64,000 bases of DNA, taken from the NCBI RefSeq assembly GCF_000306235.2, contig NZ_AKWZ02000010.1, forward strand, positions 868,001 through 932,000, in the 5' to 3' direction. Below the pieces are notes generated by a model. The model was not told where the DNA came from. It worked only from the letters and a program-made list of their open reading frames with translations, and made no database searches. Made by a program: the position numbers and the translations under genes. The stretch comes from Leptospira fainei serovar Hurstbridge str. BUT 6. Lineage in GTDB: Bacteria > Spirochaetota > Leptospiria > Leptospirales > Leptospiraceae. Every line of letters begins with the position of its first letter. Within the stretch, counting starts at the first letter, position 1. Positions 55,401-63,794 of this stretch are shown here, piece after piece.

Positions 55401-56225
55401 TTAAACTTCGAGATAAAAATTCCCCTTGAGATAAAGAACGCATTTCCCGCCTATCCTAACTCGTTCTCCCCTATCCTCGCAAATCAGATGACCGCCCCGC
55501 TTAGAAACTTGAAAAGCGGATAGATTCTTTTTTTGTAATCTTTTCGACCAATACGGAACTAAAGTACAATGAGCAGAACCGGTAACGGGATCTTCCTGCA
55601 CCCCTTTAGCGGGGGCGAAAAATCGAGAAACAAAATCATATTCTTTTCCCGATGCGGATGGAGCCGTTGCAATCGCTGCAAAAAAGGGAATTCGTTTAAT
55701 CGCGTCGAAATCGGGCTCCAATTGTCGAACTTCTTCTTCGCTCTCGAAAACAAAAACTGCGTCTCTTGCCTGCAGCAAAGATTGCGGTTTTATCGAAAAA
55801 CATTTTAAAAGTTCCGGATTAACATCCAACGATTTGGGAGGGAGTGAAGGAAAATTCAAATATAGCAATTCATCCTCTTTCCCGACCTCCAAAATTCCGC
55901 TCTTACTATGAAAGTGGAGAACCGATCTATTTCCGGTTTCTATATCCATCCCGTAATCGAAAATTACTGCCGCCGTTGCCAATGTTGCGTGACCGCATAG
56001 ATCAACTTCGACTTCCGGAGTAAACCATCTCAATTCAAACTCATCCTCTTTCTTTGTCCTGCGAAAGAAAGCCGTTTCAGATAAATTATTTTCCGAGGCA
56101 ATTTGAATCAGCAATTGATCGTTCGGCCAGTCTCCTTTCCACGGAATAACGGCGGCAGGATTCCCGCGAAATAACCGGTCCGCAAACGCATCTATCTGAA
56201 AAATTTCGTATGACATTTTATTCAT
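55401..56225 (-). CDS. PhzF family isomerase/epimerase-like protein
   Basis: The ATG at 56225 is preceded by AGGAGG 8 bases away and gives 274 residues. The PhzF fold is indicated by IFQIDAFADRLFRGNPAAVI, SENNLSETAFF with the catalytic Glu, ELRWFTPEVEVDLCGHATLA and VQEDPVTGSAHCTLVPYW. PhzF proteins are diaminopimelate-epimerase-like; most of the family have unknown substrates. The gene is divergent from an F420-dependent-reductase-like gene, with a long inverted repeat between them. Confidence 0.93.
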   Translation of the reverse strand: MNKMSYEIFQIDAFADRLFRGNPAAVIPWKGDWPNDQLLIQIASENNLSETAFFRRTKKEDEFELRWFTPEVEVDLCGHATLATAAVIFDYGMDIETGNRSVLHFHSKSGILEVGKEDELLYLNFPSLPPKSLDVNPELLKCFSIKPQSLLQARDAVFVFESEEEVRQLEPDFDAIKRIPFFAAIATAPSASGKEYDFVSRFFAPAKGVQEDPVTGSAHCTLVPYWSKRLQKKNLSAFQVSKRGGHLICEDRGERVRIGGKCVLYLKGNFYLEV

Positions 56226-56289
56226 TCGATTGTCCTCCTTTCGCACTTCGCTAGGAAAAATCGATCACGATCCTTTAATCAATAATGAA

Positions 56290-56329
56290 TAGCTTTTATT
56301 ATACGAAAAAACCCGTATAATAAAAGCTA
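56290..56329. repeat. Perfect 16-bp inverted repeat between divergent genes
   Basis: TAGCTTTTATTATACG (56290-56305) and CGTATAATAAAAGCTA (56314-56329) are perfectly complementary, separated by AAAAAACC. The arms contain TATAAT-like hexamers on both strands. It may be an operator, a bidirectional promoter, a terminator or a miniature element; none of the neighbours shares it. Confidence 0.75.
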
Positions 56330-56463
56330 CAGATTCTTACTCTTTTTCTGATACAGATTTTTCCAATCTTCCCTTCCTTACATTTGCTAAGCCGATCGCA
56401 AATTTTAACCTTCTGAGTTATTATTTTAGAAAGCATACGGGTCTAATCAGGGAGGAAAAAAGC

Positions 56464-57111
56464 ATGAAAATCGGAATACTTGGAACTGGAATAGTCGGAA
56501 ACACGATCGGACACAAACTAGTTCAAAGAAATCATGAAGTGAAAATGGGTTCTCGAACGGCAAAGAACGAAAAAGCAATGCAATGGGTGGCGGCGGCCGG
56601 AAGCAAGGCCTCGCAGGGTACTTTTAAAGATGCCGCAGAATTCGGACAAATTATTTTTAACTGCACAAAAGGAGATATCTCCATCGATGCCTTAAGGCTG
56701 GCAGGAACAACAACTCTTAGTGGAAAAATTCTAGTCGATGTTTCCAATCCTTTGGATTTCTCCAAAGGTATGCCCCCCTCGTTGTTCATTAGCAATACGG
56801 ATTCTTTAGGAGAAGCGATTCAAAGAGAATTTCCCGAAACATTCGTCGTTAAAACGTTAAACACGATGAATTGCAGTCTGATGGTGGATTCGACTTTGGT
56901 GAAAGGCGATCACGATGTTTTCATTTCCGGAAATGATGCAGCTGCAAAGGCGACGGTCGTGAAGCTTTTAACGGAAGACTTCGGATGGAAGAACGTATTA
57001 GATCTAGGGGACATTACCGGAGCTCGGTCTACCGAAATGCTTCTTCCTATCTGGCTACGCCTTTACGGAAAATTCGGGAATGCTAATTTTAACTTTCATA
57101 TAACGAAGTAA
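56464..57111 (+). CDS. F420/NADP-oxidoreductase-like NAD(P)-binding protein
   Basis: The 215-residue protein is a single Rossmann domain plus a short helical end, as in the FNO/NADPH-dependent F420 reductase and pyrroline-carboxylate-reductase-like group. It shows KIGILGTGIVGNTIGHKLVQ, VKMGSRTAKNEKA (an arginine after the second strand suggests NADP), ILVDVSNPLDFSKGMPPSL, VVKTLNTMN and FISGNDAAAKATV. Known relatives reduce F420 or other substrates with NADPH. F420 use is not implied, as no F420 genes are here. Confidence 0.88.
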   Translation: MKIGILGTGIVGNTIGHKLVQRNHEVKMGSRTAKNEKAMQWVAAAGSKASQGTFKDAAEFGQIIFNCTKGDISIDALRLAGTTTLSGKILVDVSNPLDFSKGMPPSLFISNTDSLGEAIQREFPETFVVKTLNTMNCSLMVDSTLVKGDHDVFISGNDAAAKATVVKLLTEDFGWKNVLDLGDITGARSTEMLLPIWLRLYGKFGNANFNFHITK

Positions 57112-57118
57112 ATCCCGG

Positions 57119-57140
57119 GGCCAAAGTGAACTCTTTGGCC
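57119..57140. terminator. Hairpin between convergent genes
   Basis: GGCCAAAG and CTTTGGCC form a perfect 8-bp stem around TGAACT, 8 bases after the stop of the plus-strand gene and 7 before the end of the DUF423 gene. No long T run follows. Confidence 0.6.
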
Positions 57141-57146
57141 TAACAT

Positions 57147-57533
57147 TCATCTTCCTTTTATTCCGCTATAACCGAGAAACCCCCATCCCAGAAGTAAGGC
57201 AATTCCGCCGAACGGGGTAATCGCTCCTAGAATTTTAATTCCGGTGATCGATAGCGTATAAAGCGAACCGGAGAATATTAAAATTCCGGAAAATATCAAC
57301 CAATATCCGATTCTTAATTCTTTCGATTCACTCCATTTATTGCTGAGCGCTAATATCAGCAAAACGACGGAATGAATCAGCTGATATCGAGCTCCGGTTT
57401 CAAAGATGATCAGTAAATCCGGACTTAAGACCGCTTTTAACCCATGGGCTCCAAAAGCGCCAAATGCTACCCCGGTGAATCCGAAAAAGGCTGCAAAGAA
57501 TAGTGGAAGATTTTTAGAATTTTTGAATTCCAT
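57147..57533 (-). CDS. DUF423-family small membrane protein
   Basis: From the ATG at 57533 the protein has 128 residues and four membrane helices. The segment FGFTGVAFGAFGAHGLKAVL is the family's GAFGAHGL signature, followed by YQLIHSVVLLIL and ITPFGGIALLLGWGFLGYSG. The function of DUF423 is unknown. It overlaps the preceding lipoprotein gene by 20 bases and is the last of a three-gene operon. Confidence 0.92.
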   Translation of the reverse strand: MEFKNSKNLPLFFAAFFGFTGVAFGAFGAHGLKAVLSPDLLIIFETGARYQLIHSVVLLILALSNKWSESKELRIGYWLIFSGILIFSGSLYTLSITGIKILGAITPFGGIALLLGWGFLGYSGIKGR

Positions 57534-58113
57534 AACTGCGAAACCGAATGCATTTCCTACGAAAAATTCCGAATAAGTAGGCCGTATTTTCCAAATCGAG
57601 ACGGCTATCAAAAAGAGCTTCGATTGAATTTTCCTTCATTTTACTTTGTAATTCTTCATAAAAGCTAGTGGGGCCGAAGACAAAGTTAACCGGTATATAA
57701 CTGTCCGTCGATCCTTGTTTAAGAGGCAGTACCAATCGGATTCCGGTTTGGCATCCCTTGCTCTCTCCTTCAAATCGAACGATTCTATGTTCAGACCAAT
57801 CCCATCCTTCTAAAGAAGTGTGAAACATATCCTTGAACGGAAGGGAGAGGGTGGCCCGAATCCATCCGTCGAAACCGCCCGTCTTCAACGCGGTCGAGCT
57901 TGCACCATAGTGAATGGAAGGGTCCCGAAAGTGAAAGCCGTTTAACCTCACGTCGTTTTCAGGTGGAATACCTAAACCGGATGGATAAGGTTCGGGATTT
58001 CTACGAATCAATACTCTTGTACCGCCCGTCTGAATGCATGAAGCAAGATTCGATACCTCCAGAATGAGCAGTAGCAAATACGCAAAAACCGTTCGTCGAA
58101 ACAAGGAGTTCAT
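57514..58113 (-). CDS. Hypothetical lipoprotein, TRL-like
   Basis: The 199-residue protein has a lipoprotein signal (FAYLLLLILEVSNLASCIQ, lipobox ASC). The N-terminal half is unassigned. The C-terminal segment IEALFDSRLDLENTAYLFGI and following CIRFRSYG aligns with the same part of the upstream small TRL-like lipoprotein (LFDVQTDYSYKSFVFGLYF). The two are therefore probably an old tandem duplication. The ATG overlaps the previous stop by 4 bases (ATGA). Confidence 0.75.
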   Translation of the reverse strand: MNSLFRRTVFAYLLLLILEVSNLASCIQTGGTRVLIRRNPEPYPSGLGIPPENDVRLNGFHFRDPSIHYGASSTALKTGGFDGWIRATLSLPFKDMFHTSLEGWDWSEHRIVRFEGESKGCQTGIRLVLPLKQGSTDSYIPVNFVFGPTSFYEELQSKMKENSIEALFDSRLDLENTAYLFGIFRRKCIRFRSYGIQKF

Positions 58114-58490
58114 TCCTTTTTCAATAACCTTTGTGGGAGCTTAACTCCGATTCCGGATACGCGCGTACATTTCTCAAAATACAACCCGAATACGAATGAC
58201 TTGTAACTGTAATCTGTTTGTACGTCGAAAAGCACATCGGCCTTATCCTTAACGGCATTTTGAACGGCGCTTTCATAACTTTCGTCGCCGGTGTAAACCA
58301 ACCAAAACCAGCTCGTTCCACATGATGTTCCTGCTAAACGTCCAACGGGTTCCATTCCGCGAACATCCGTATAGCTTTGAGAATAATACCATCCGGGAGA
58401 TTTAATATTGGTATATAAACAAGATGAAAGGAACATAAGACAGGCGCTAAGCGACATTAATCTTCTCATGTTGGAAAGAAAATTTTTCAT
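58110..58490 (-). CDS. TRL-like family lipoprotein
   Basis: The 126-residue protein has a lipoprotein signal (LMSLSACLMFLSSCLYT, lipobox SSC). The domain GRLAGTSCGTSWFWLVYTGD, ESAVQNAVKDKADVLFDV and FVFGLYFEKCTRVSGIGV fits the TRL-like family of small bacterial lipoproteins of unknown role. Its second and third cysteines could form a disulphide. It is the first gene of the TRL-TRL-DUF423 operon, divergent from rocD. Confidence 0.78.
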   Translation of the reverse strand: MKNFLSNMRRLMSLSACLMFLSSCLYTNIKSPGWYYSQSYTDVRGMEPVGRLAGTSCGTSWFWLVYTGDESYESAVQNAVKDKADVLFDVQTDYSYKSFVFGLYFEKCTRVSGIGVKLPQRLLKKE

Positions 58491-58580
58491 ACGCTAATTT
58501 TCATTGTGTCGTCATTCAAAAGTCAAGGGAAATCTTGAAATCTCCTTGTAGCTTCATGTGTAAGATAGAAATAGGTATCG

Positions 58581-59819
58581 ATGCCTACGCAATCCGCACA
58601 ATCATACATTGACTTGGAAAGAAAGTTCGGCGCCTTCAATTATGAGCCCCTTCCCGTCGTATTACAAAGAGGAAGAGGAATTTATCTTTGGGATACCGAG
58701 GAAAAAAAATATTTCGATTTTTTATCGGCATACAGCGCAGTGAATCAAGGGCATTGCCATCCACGCATCATCGAAAGTTTAATCTCTCAATCCGAGAAGC
58801 TTACATTAACTTCCAGAGCATTCTATAACGATCAATTAGGTATCACCGAGAAATTCTTATGCGAAACCTTCGGTTTCGATAGAATGCTCCCCATGAACAC
58901 CGGAGTAGAGGCCGCCGAAACCGCTGTGAAATTAACTCGTAAATGGGGCTATCAAGTAAAGGGAATTTCTCAAGACAAGGCAAAAATCGTTTTCGCTTCG
59001 GGAAATTTTTGGGGGAGAAGTTTAGGCGCCATTTCAGCGTCAACGGACCCGAATAGTCGGAGAGAATTCGGTCCTTTCATTCCGGGATTTACTGTCATAC
59101 CTTATAACGACGTTCATGCATTAGAAAAAGAATTAGAAGATTCTAATGTAGCAGGGTTCATGGTCGAACCTATCCAAGGAGAAGCAGGAGTTATCTTACC
59201 GGATATCGGATATTTAAAGAAAATTTCCCAATTATGCCGTGAAAAGAACGTATTGCTTATTCTTGATGAGATTCAAACCGGACTAGGGCGGACCGGAAAA
59301 CTACTGGCGGCCGATCACGAGAATGTAAAACCGGACCTGCTAGTTTTAGGAAAGGCCTTATCGGGAGGAACTTTGCCCGTATCGGCCGTTCTATCTTCAG
59401 ATGAAGTCATTTTGACTTTAAAACCGGGGGAACATGGATCCACCTTCGGCGGTAACCCTCTGGCATCGGCAGTTGCAAAGACAGCGGTTCAAGTTATCCT
59501 TGAGGAAAAACTCCCCGATAATGCCGAACAACGCGGAGTTGAATTTCGGGAAGCTATGGAAATTCTCCATAAAGAATATCCTGATAAAATAAGGCAGGTG
59601 CGCGGGAAAGGACTACTTAATGCAGTCGAATTCTTTCCGGAAAAATCGGGCGGATCCATAGCCAAAAAAATATGCTACGATTTGTTAGAGCGAGGGTTAC
59701 TTGCTAAACAAACGCACGATCATACGATTCGATTTGCACCGCCTTTATGCATTACCGAGGAGGAGATCCAGATTGCCGTCGCAAAGATCTCCGATTCGGT
59801 TCGTAAAACCCTTGACTAA
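58581..59819 (+). CDS. rocD: Ornithine aminotransferase
   Basis: The 412-residue class III aminotransferase matches ornithine-oxo-acid transaminase. It has KFGAFNYEPLPVVLQRGRGI at the start and LSAYSAVNQGHCHPRI. Other motifs are NTGVEAAETAVKLTRKWGY and LLILDEIQTGLGRTGKLLA with the PLP Asp. The Schiff-base Lys is in LLVLGKALSGGTLPVSAVL. It converts ornithine to glutamate semialdehyde, linking arginine and proline metabolism. It precedes a small zinc-ribbon gene by 27 bases. Confidence 0.94.
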   Translation: MPTQSAQSYIDLERKFGAFNYEPLPVVLQRGRGIYLWDTEEKKYFDFLSAYSAVNQGHCHPRIIESLISQSEKLTLTSRAFYNDQLGITEKFLCETFGFDRMLPMNTGVEAAETAVKLTRKWGYQVKGISQDKAKIVFASGNFWGRSLGAISASTDPNSRREFGPFIPGFTVIPYNDVHALEKELEDSNVAGFMVEPIQGEAGVILPDIGYLKKISQLCREKNVLLILDEIQTGLGRTGKLLAADHENVKPDLLVLGKALSGGTLPVSAVLSSDEVILTLKPGEHGSTFGGNPLASAVAKTAVQVILEEKLPDNAEQRGVEFREAMEILHKEYPDKIRQVRGKGLLNAVEFFPEKSGGSIAKKICYDLLERGLLAKQTHDHTIRFAPPLCITEEEIQIAVAKISDSVRKTLD

Positions 59820-59846
59820 TCGGCGATTCGATAACTTATAAAGGCC

Positions 59847-60176
59847 ATGCAAGCGGACGACGGAAAATACATTCGGGTCTGGAAAAAGATGAGCGTAAGC
59901 GAAGTCACTTCGCACCTACTAATAATCGACGATCTCTACGGAACTTGCGGAAATTGTAAACATTTAGGACTGAATTATACAAAGGATCGTTCTTGTCCGA
60001 AGTGCGGCTCCAAATTTAAATATCTCGCAACGAATCTAAAAACCCCCGGAGAAATCGCAAAAGTCCTGGCCCGAATTGAAAAGGAAGGAATGGAATTCAT
60101 TCTGATCGACCGGGAAGATTATACCCAATCGAAAGCAAAAGACGCGGTGAAAGATCTCTTCAAATCGATCGAATAG
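59847..60176 (+). CDS. Small zinc-ribbon protein
   Basis: No family recognised. The 109-residue protein has a zinc-ribbon CGNCKHLGLNYTKDRSCPKC with two CxxC pairs (about residues 34-53), followed by a helical end with KTPGEIAKVLARIEKEGMEF. Such proteins often bind nucleic acid or other proteins. The gene follows rocD by 27 bases, so it may share its transcript. It converges with a membrane-protein gene on the other strand, with 5 bases between the stops. Confidence 0.75.
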   Translation: MQADDGKYIRVWKKMSVSEVTSHLLIIDDLYGTCGNCKHLGLNYTKDRSCPKCGSKFKYLATNLKTPGEIAKVLARIEKEGMEFILIDREDYTQSKAKDAVKDLFKSIE

Positions 60177-60181
60177 CCGTT

Positions 60182-60817
60182 TTATCGATCGATTTTGTCT
60201 TCGACGTTTAATAAATCCCCTGCAACTTTCCCTGCTTCTAGCAAGCGACGCATTCCAATAGTCGCTTCTTCTAATTCTTTTAACGCTGGCAAAAACTTGT
60301 TCTTACGGTAAACCGGCTCGCTCCCTATGGAATCCAATTCGGAATAAATTTCTATGGTTAAGGTTCGATATGCGGACTGCAAAGCTCCTAGGGATTCTTC
60401 CAAGTTTCGCGGCGATAACGCTTTTTTCCTCGAAATCAATTTACGCACGCGAACAAAGAAAAAACGAATCAAGAGAAATCCGTAAGCAGGCAATAAAAGA
60501 ATTAAGGCTGTTTTTGAAGCGGCAAAAACCTCCCAAGACTGGGAAATAGAATGCTGCAAAAAAATGCGTATTCCGGAAACAAGCAGGACCGCCAAGGTAT
60601 AATTGATTCTAGGAGAGGAAGGAGATAAGCTATTAAAGACGAGCAATAAGGGAATAGAAAAGATTAAAACTAGAATTAAGTCCAAAGGAAAGAGGTTGGA
60701 AACTATCTCCAGGAAATTAACGATGGCGTAATAGGTTTTCACTAGGTCGTCAATGGATTGACTCAACCTATCGAAGTCCATCTTCATATTGGAGAAGAAC
60801 TGGGTGATCTGGCTCAT
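60182..60817 (-). CDS. Hypothetical membrane protein
   Basis: No family recognised. The ATG at 60817, with GGAG 7 bases upstream, gives 211 residues. The N-terminus is helical and polar (FFSNMKMDFDRLSQSIDDL). Three membrane helices follow (DLILVLIFSIPLLLVF, YTLAVLLVSGIRIFL and ALILLLPAYGFLLIRFFF), then a cytoplasmic helical region with LGALQSAYRTLTIEIY. Its start region overlaps that of the divergent gene, so the two cannot have separate leaders. Confidence 0.75.
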   Translation of the reverse strand: MSQITQFFSNMKMDFDRLSQSIDDLVKTYYAIVNFLEIVSNLFPLDLILVLIFSIPLLLVFNSLSPSSPRINYTLAVLLVSGIRIFLQHSISQSWEVFAASKTALILLLPAYGFLLIRFFFVRVRKLISRKKALSPRNLEESLGALQSAYRTLTIEIYSELDSIGSEPVYRKNKFLPALKELEEATIGMRRLLEAGKVAGDLLNVEDKIDR

Positions 60818-61901
60818 GAATTTGCTCCGCAAAGTTCCGGGATGGGAAAAAGGAACAACCCTCCTGAAGAAGCTGCAAGAACTTTCCTTTACAAGGAAAC
60901 TCTTTATAGTCTATTCCGTCTTTGCTCTTTACTTTCTACTGTATCACGAATCTCATTTACCTTTATTTTGGATGATTAGTCTCGCGCTGATCGGGTACCT
61001 CGCTTCGACGCTACTCTTTTGGGGAATCGTATTCTCCTATCGCAAACTCGAATCCCGAGTCGAGGTGCCGGCAATTTTCGCTGAAGTGGGAATCTCGCGC
61101 CCACCGACGGCCCTTGTTCCTTGGATAGAAGCCGGTCTGTTCTTACTTTCCGTCTTGGTCTGCTACCTTACGGAATTCTTCGATAACCGATCCGGAATTT
61201 TATTTTTCACCATCTATTGTCTTTGTGTTTTTTCCGTTCGGTTTCTGGAAAATAAAATCTATTATAAAGCCGGATTCCTAGGAGTTTTAGTTCTAGCTTC
61301 CGGGCTCGGAAGCTTTAAAGCTCTGCAATTTACCGAAGCCTGGGTGGCGTACCTACATTTTAAACCTGCTTTCCAGGAACAAAATTTAACCAGATGGAAC
61401 TTTGATGAAAACACAAGGATGCTATCGAATCCCGATCTGCGACTCTCTTTAAAACTTCCGGAGGATTTCTATTTTCATAATCCGAAAGATCTCACATGGG
61501 AAGACAAAACCGGAACCGGTCAGATTGCGGGAGTCATTTCCACGAGCGACAAAGACCCGAATAGATATCCTTATATTCGAATCTTCCATACTCCTCAGCC
61601 TTACGTCGAAATCGATCCTCTAATCACGGAGTTTAAGAAATATCTGGATTTGCTCGTAAATCGAGGAGATATAGAGGAATTGAACGAGCTGGAGCACGAG
61701 GACTTTAATAACCGATATTCGGGGAAATTTTGGACTTTCTACGATGTGTTGCATCCAAGATACGCTAAGACCGGCATATTTGTGCTTTCCGAAACGAACC
61801 AAGGAGACTCTTTGCTCTTCCATGTTACCGAAAGCCTAATTAAGAATCGGAGACATGAGGAATCGGTGGAAACTATCCTAAGCAGCGTCACCCGGGAATA
61901 A
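60804..61901 (+). CDS. Hypothetical membrane protein with soluble C-terminal domain
   Basis: No family recognised. A GTG at 60804 has GGAG 9 bases upstream; an ATG at 60816 is the alternative, giving 361 or 365 residues. There are about six membrane helices in residues 35-200 (IVYSVFALYFLLYHESHL, MISLALIGYLASTLLFWGIV, GLFLLSVLVCYLTEFF, LFFTIYCLCVFSVRFL and others). A soluble domain of about 150 residues follows, with a short beta-rich pattern (LRLSLKLPEDFYFHNPKDL). It overlaps the divergent membrane-protein gene by 14 bases. Confidence 0.78.
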   Translation: MIWLMNLLRKVPGWEKGTTLLKKLQELSFTRKLFIVYSVFALYFLLYHESHLPLFWMISLALIGYLASTLLFWGIVFSYRKLESRVEVPAIFAEVGISRPPTALVPWIEAGLFLLSVLVCYLTEFFDNRSGILFFTIYCLCVFSVRFLENKIYYKAGFLGVLVLASGLGSFKALQFTEAWVAYLHFKPAFQEQNLTRWNFDENTRMLSNPDLRLSLKLPEDFYFHNPKDLTWEDKTGTGQIAGVISTSDKDPNRYPYIRIFHTPQPYVEIDPLITEFKKYLDLLVNRGDIEELNELEHEDFNNRYSGKFWTFYDVLHPRYAKTGIFVLSETNQGDSLLFHVTESLIKNRRHEESVETILSSVTRE

Positions 61902-61904
61902 ATT

Positions 61905-62480
61905 TTACCATTTTAAGAAGCTGAGGTGATTAGCGATATGCATCGCGTGAGCTAATTCATATTCTTGCTTACTCAATTTCCCGTATGCAAAGTGGGGAGC
62001 AAAATCGGTTTTATGGTTGATGAATGCTTCAAAAGATTTTCTTAATGCAACCGCTCCATCCTCGATGCTTCCCGTTCTCGGTAATGGAGGCGCTCCGGGA
62101 ATTTGAGCGTTTAAATCATGAGACATTTTGCCTCTTATTGAAAATGTCGTAAATGCCATCTTGCCGATCGTAGATTGAAAAAGAGCCGATTTGTTTTCGG
62201 GGAAACCGGTAATAGAATATTCGATACTTTCGGCGCAATGGATAAGAATTTGAAACGGACTCCAGTCTCCGTATTGGACGACTTTCTTTGTCTTACTTAA
62301 TATTTCAATTACACGATCAGCTTCTTCAAAATTCGAAAATCGAAGGTCCCGATCCACAGCTCCTTCCGGAGAATTAGAACAAGATTGAATAGTAACCGGT
62401 AAAGTCGATAGGGATCCCGCCGCCAAGGCGAAGCGGGCTGTAGTTTTCAAAAAATCTTTTCTACTGACTAAGGGGTTCAT
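61905..62480 (-). CDS. DUF1569-family exported protein
   Basis: The 191-residue protein has a signal with an RK pair (SRKDFLKTTARFALAAGSLS), resembling a Tat signal, followed by a lipobox-like IQSCS. The remaining part (GDWSPFQILIHCAESIEYSI, FPENKSALFQSTIGKMAF and YELAHAMHIANHLSFL) fits the DinB-like DUF1569 fold with conserved His residues that may bind metal. The function is unknown. Its stop converges with that of the plus-strand gene, 3 bases apart. Confidence 0.8.
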   Translation of the reverse strand: MNPLVSRKDFLKTTARFALAAGSLSTLPVTIQSCSNSPEGAVDRDLRFSNFEEADRVIEILSKTKKVVQYGDWSPFQILIHCAESIEYSITGFPENKSALFQSTIGKMAFTTFSIRGKMSHDLNAQIPGAPPLPRTGSIEDGAVALRKSFEAFINHKTDFAPHFAYGKLSKQEYELAHAMHIANHLSFLKW

Positions 62481-62565
62481 ACGAATCTCCGTAAGGTCGA
62501 ATCATAAAAAATACCCCGACATTGTCCACTATGTTGCAAAAGAGACTTCGTTAAAAAAGGAAAGC

Positions 62566-63672
62566 CTATTTCCGGGTTTCTTTCTTTACCTGAAATAGTT
62601 TGGTTTGAATTACCGATAACGGGTCGACCATAGTTCCGTGGATACGCAGTCCCAAATGCAAATGAGGCCCTGTAGACATACCTGTCGTACCGACTTTCCC
62701 GATTAGATCGCCTTTTTTAATTTTATCCCCGACCTTTACGAGCAATTCCGATTGGTGCATATAAAGCGAATAGATCTCCGATCCATGATCTATGACGGTA
62801 AAGTTTCCTTCGTAATGCATCGGCCTAGCTAGAATGACGGACCCGTCGTTGATAGCATAAATAGGTTCCCCTACACCGCCTTTAAAATCCACTCCGCCAT
62901 GGGGCTTTCCCTTTTCCTTGTTATAAATTCTTCTTTTGTAAAAGGGGCTGTTTAAAATCGGCTTTGAAACCGGATATTCGAAATCGGATGCAATCTGAAG
63001 ATCCGTCTTCGAATGGAATGCTTTGGATTTTGCCTCCGAGCATTCTCTAATAAAGGTCATCGTTTCTTCAGGAAGTTTATCCGAAGTATATTGCTTATCC
63101 ATAGTTAAATGGGAAACTTTCGTCGTAGCAAATGCAGTTTTCCGAATCGGAATTTCGTATTTCTTAGATTCATTTTTTCTGAATAAATTCTTTTCGGTTA
63201 TCTCGAGTATTCCGGAAGATTTCGAGAATTCCGGGGAAATCGGAATAAAAACCGATATCGTTCCCTCTTTCTTAGAAACGGATAATTCGTTCCCTTCCCA
63301 AGTCACTTTCACTCGATCCAATTTCGAAAATAAATGTGCTTCGGGAGAAATCGAAAGAAAAAGCACTTCTCCTTGAGCAAACTTACGAGCGGACAGAGTG
63401 AAGGAAAAAAGAGATTCTTTTTTTTCTACAACTTCTCCCGGCCCTCGTTTAGGCCTTTTCGCCATCCCGATCCGATCGCTGTCCTTCTTTTGAGATTTTT
63501 TTCCTTCTGGCTTTCCGGAAGTTAAAACTTTCGGGAGAGTCGAACCTTTTTTTATTATCGCAAGTTTGTCCGAGGAAGAATCCTCTCTGGCGTCGATGAG
63601 TAAAGTTTGGCAGAAGACTAGGATTAAAAAAGTCAAAAGTCCGAGGTTCCGGCGGGTTGCTTCAATCGTCAT
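62566..63672 (-). CDS. M23-family peptidase (LytM domain)
   Basis: The 368-residue protein has a signal peptide (LGLLTFLILVFCQTLLIDA). A basic linker and an Ig-like beta region (about residues 90-170) precede a C-terminal LytM/M23 domain. That domain has the zinc ligands in KPHGGVDFKGG, then VIDHGSEIYSLYMHQS, and the HxH motif GPHLHLGLRIHG. M23 peptidases cleave peptidoglycan cross-links in the periplasm or activate amidases. All three zinc-binding motifs are present, so it is likely active. It is alone on the minus strand. Confidence 0.92.
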   Translation of the reverse strand: MTIEATRRNLGLLTFLILVFCQTLLIDAREDSSSDKLAIIKKGSTLPKVLTSGKPEGKKSQKKDSDRIGMAKRPKRGPGEVVEKKESLFSFTLSARKFAQGEVLFLSISPEAHLFSKLDRVKVTWEGNELSVSKKEGTISVFIPISPEFSKSSGILEITEKNLFRKNESKKYEIPIRKTAFATTKVSHLTMDKQYTSDKLPEETMTFIRECSEAKSKAFHSKTDLQIASDFEYPVSKPILNSPFYKRRIYNKEKGKPHGGVDFKGGVGEPIYAINDGSVILARPMHYEGNFTVIDHGSEIYSLYMHQSELLVKVGDKIKKGDLIGKVGTTGMSTGPHLHLGLRIHGTMVDPLSVIQTKLFQVKKETRK

Positions 63673-63794
63673 AATGAAATACTCTACTAGTTTCGGTTTT
63701 TATTCTGACGGGTCAGGAAATTTTTTTCCCGATAACCTTAGGTTTTACTATGGAAGGAAAATAGTAAAATCTGAGATGGATTCCGAGATTCTAT

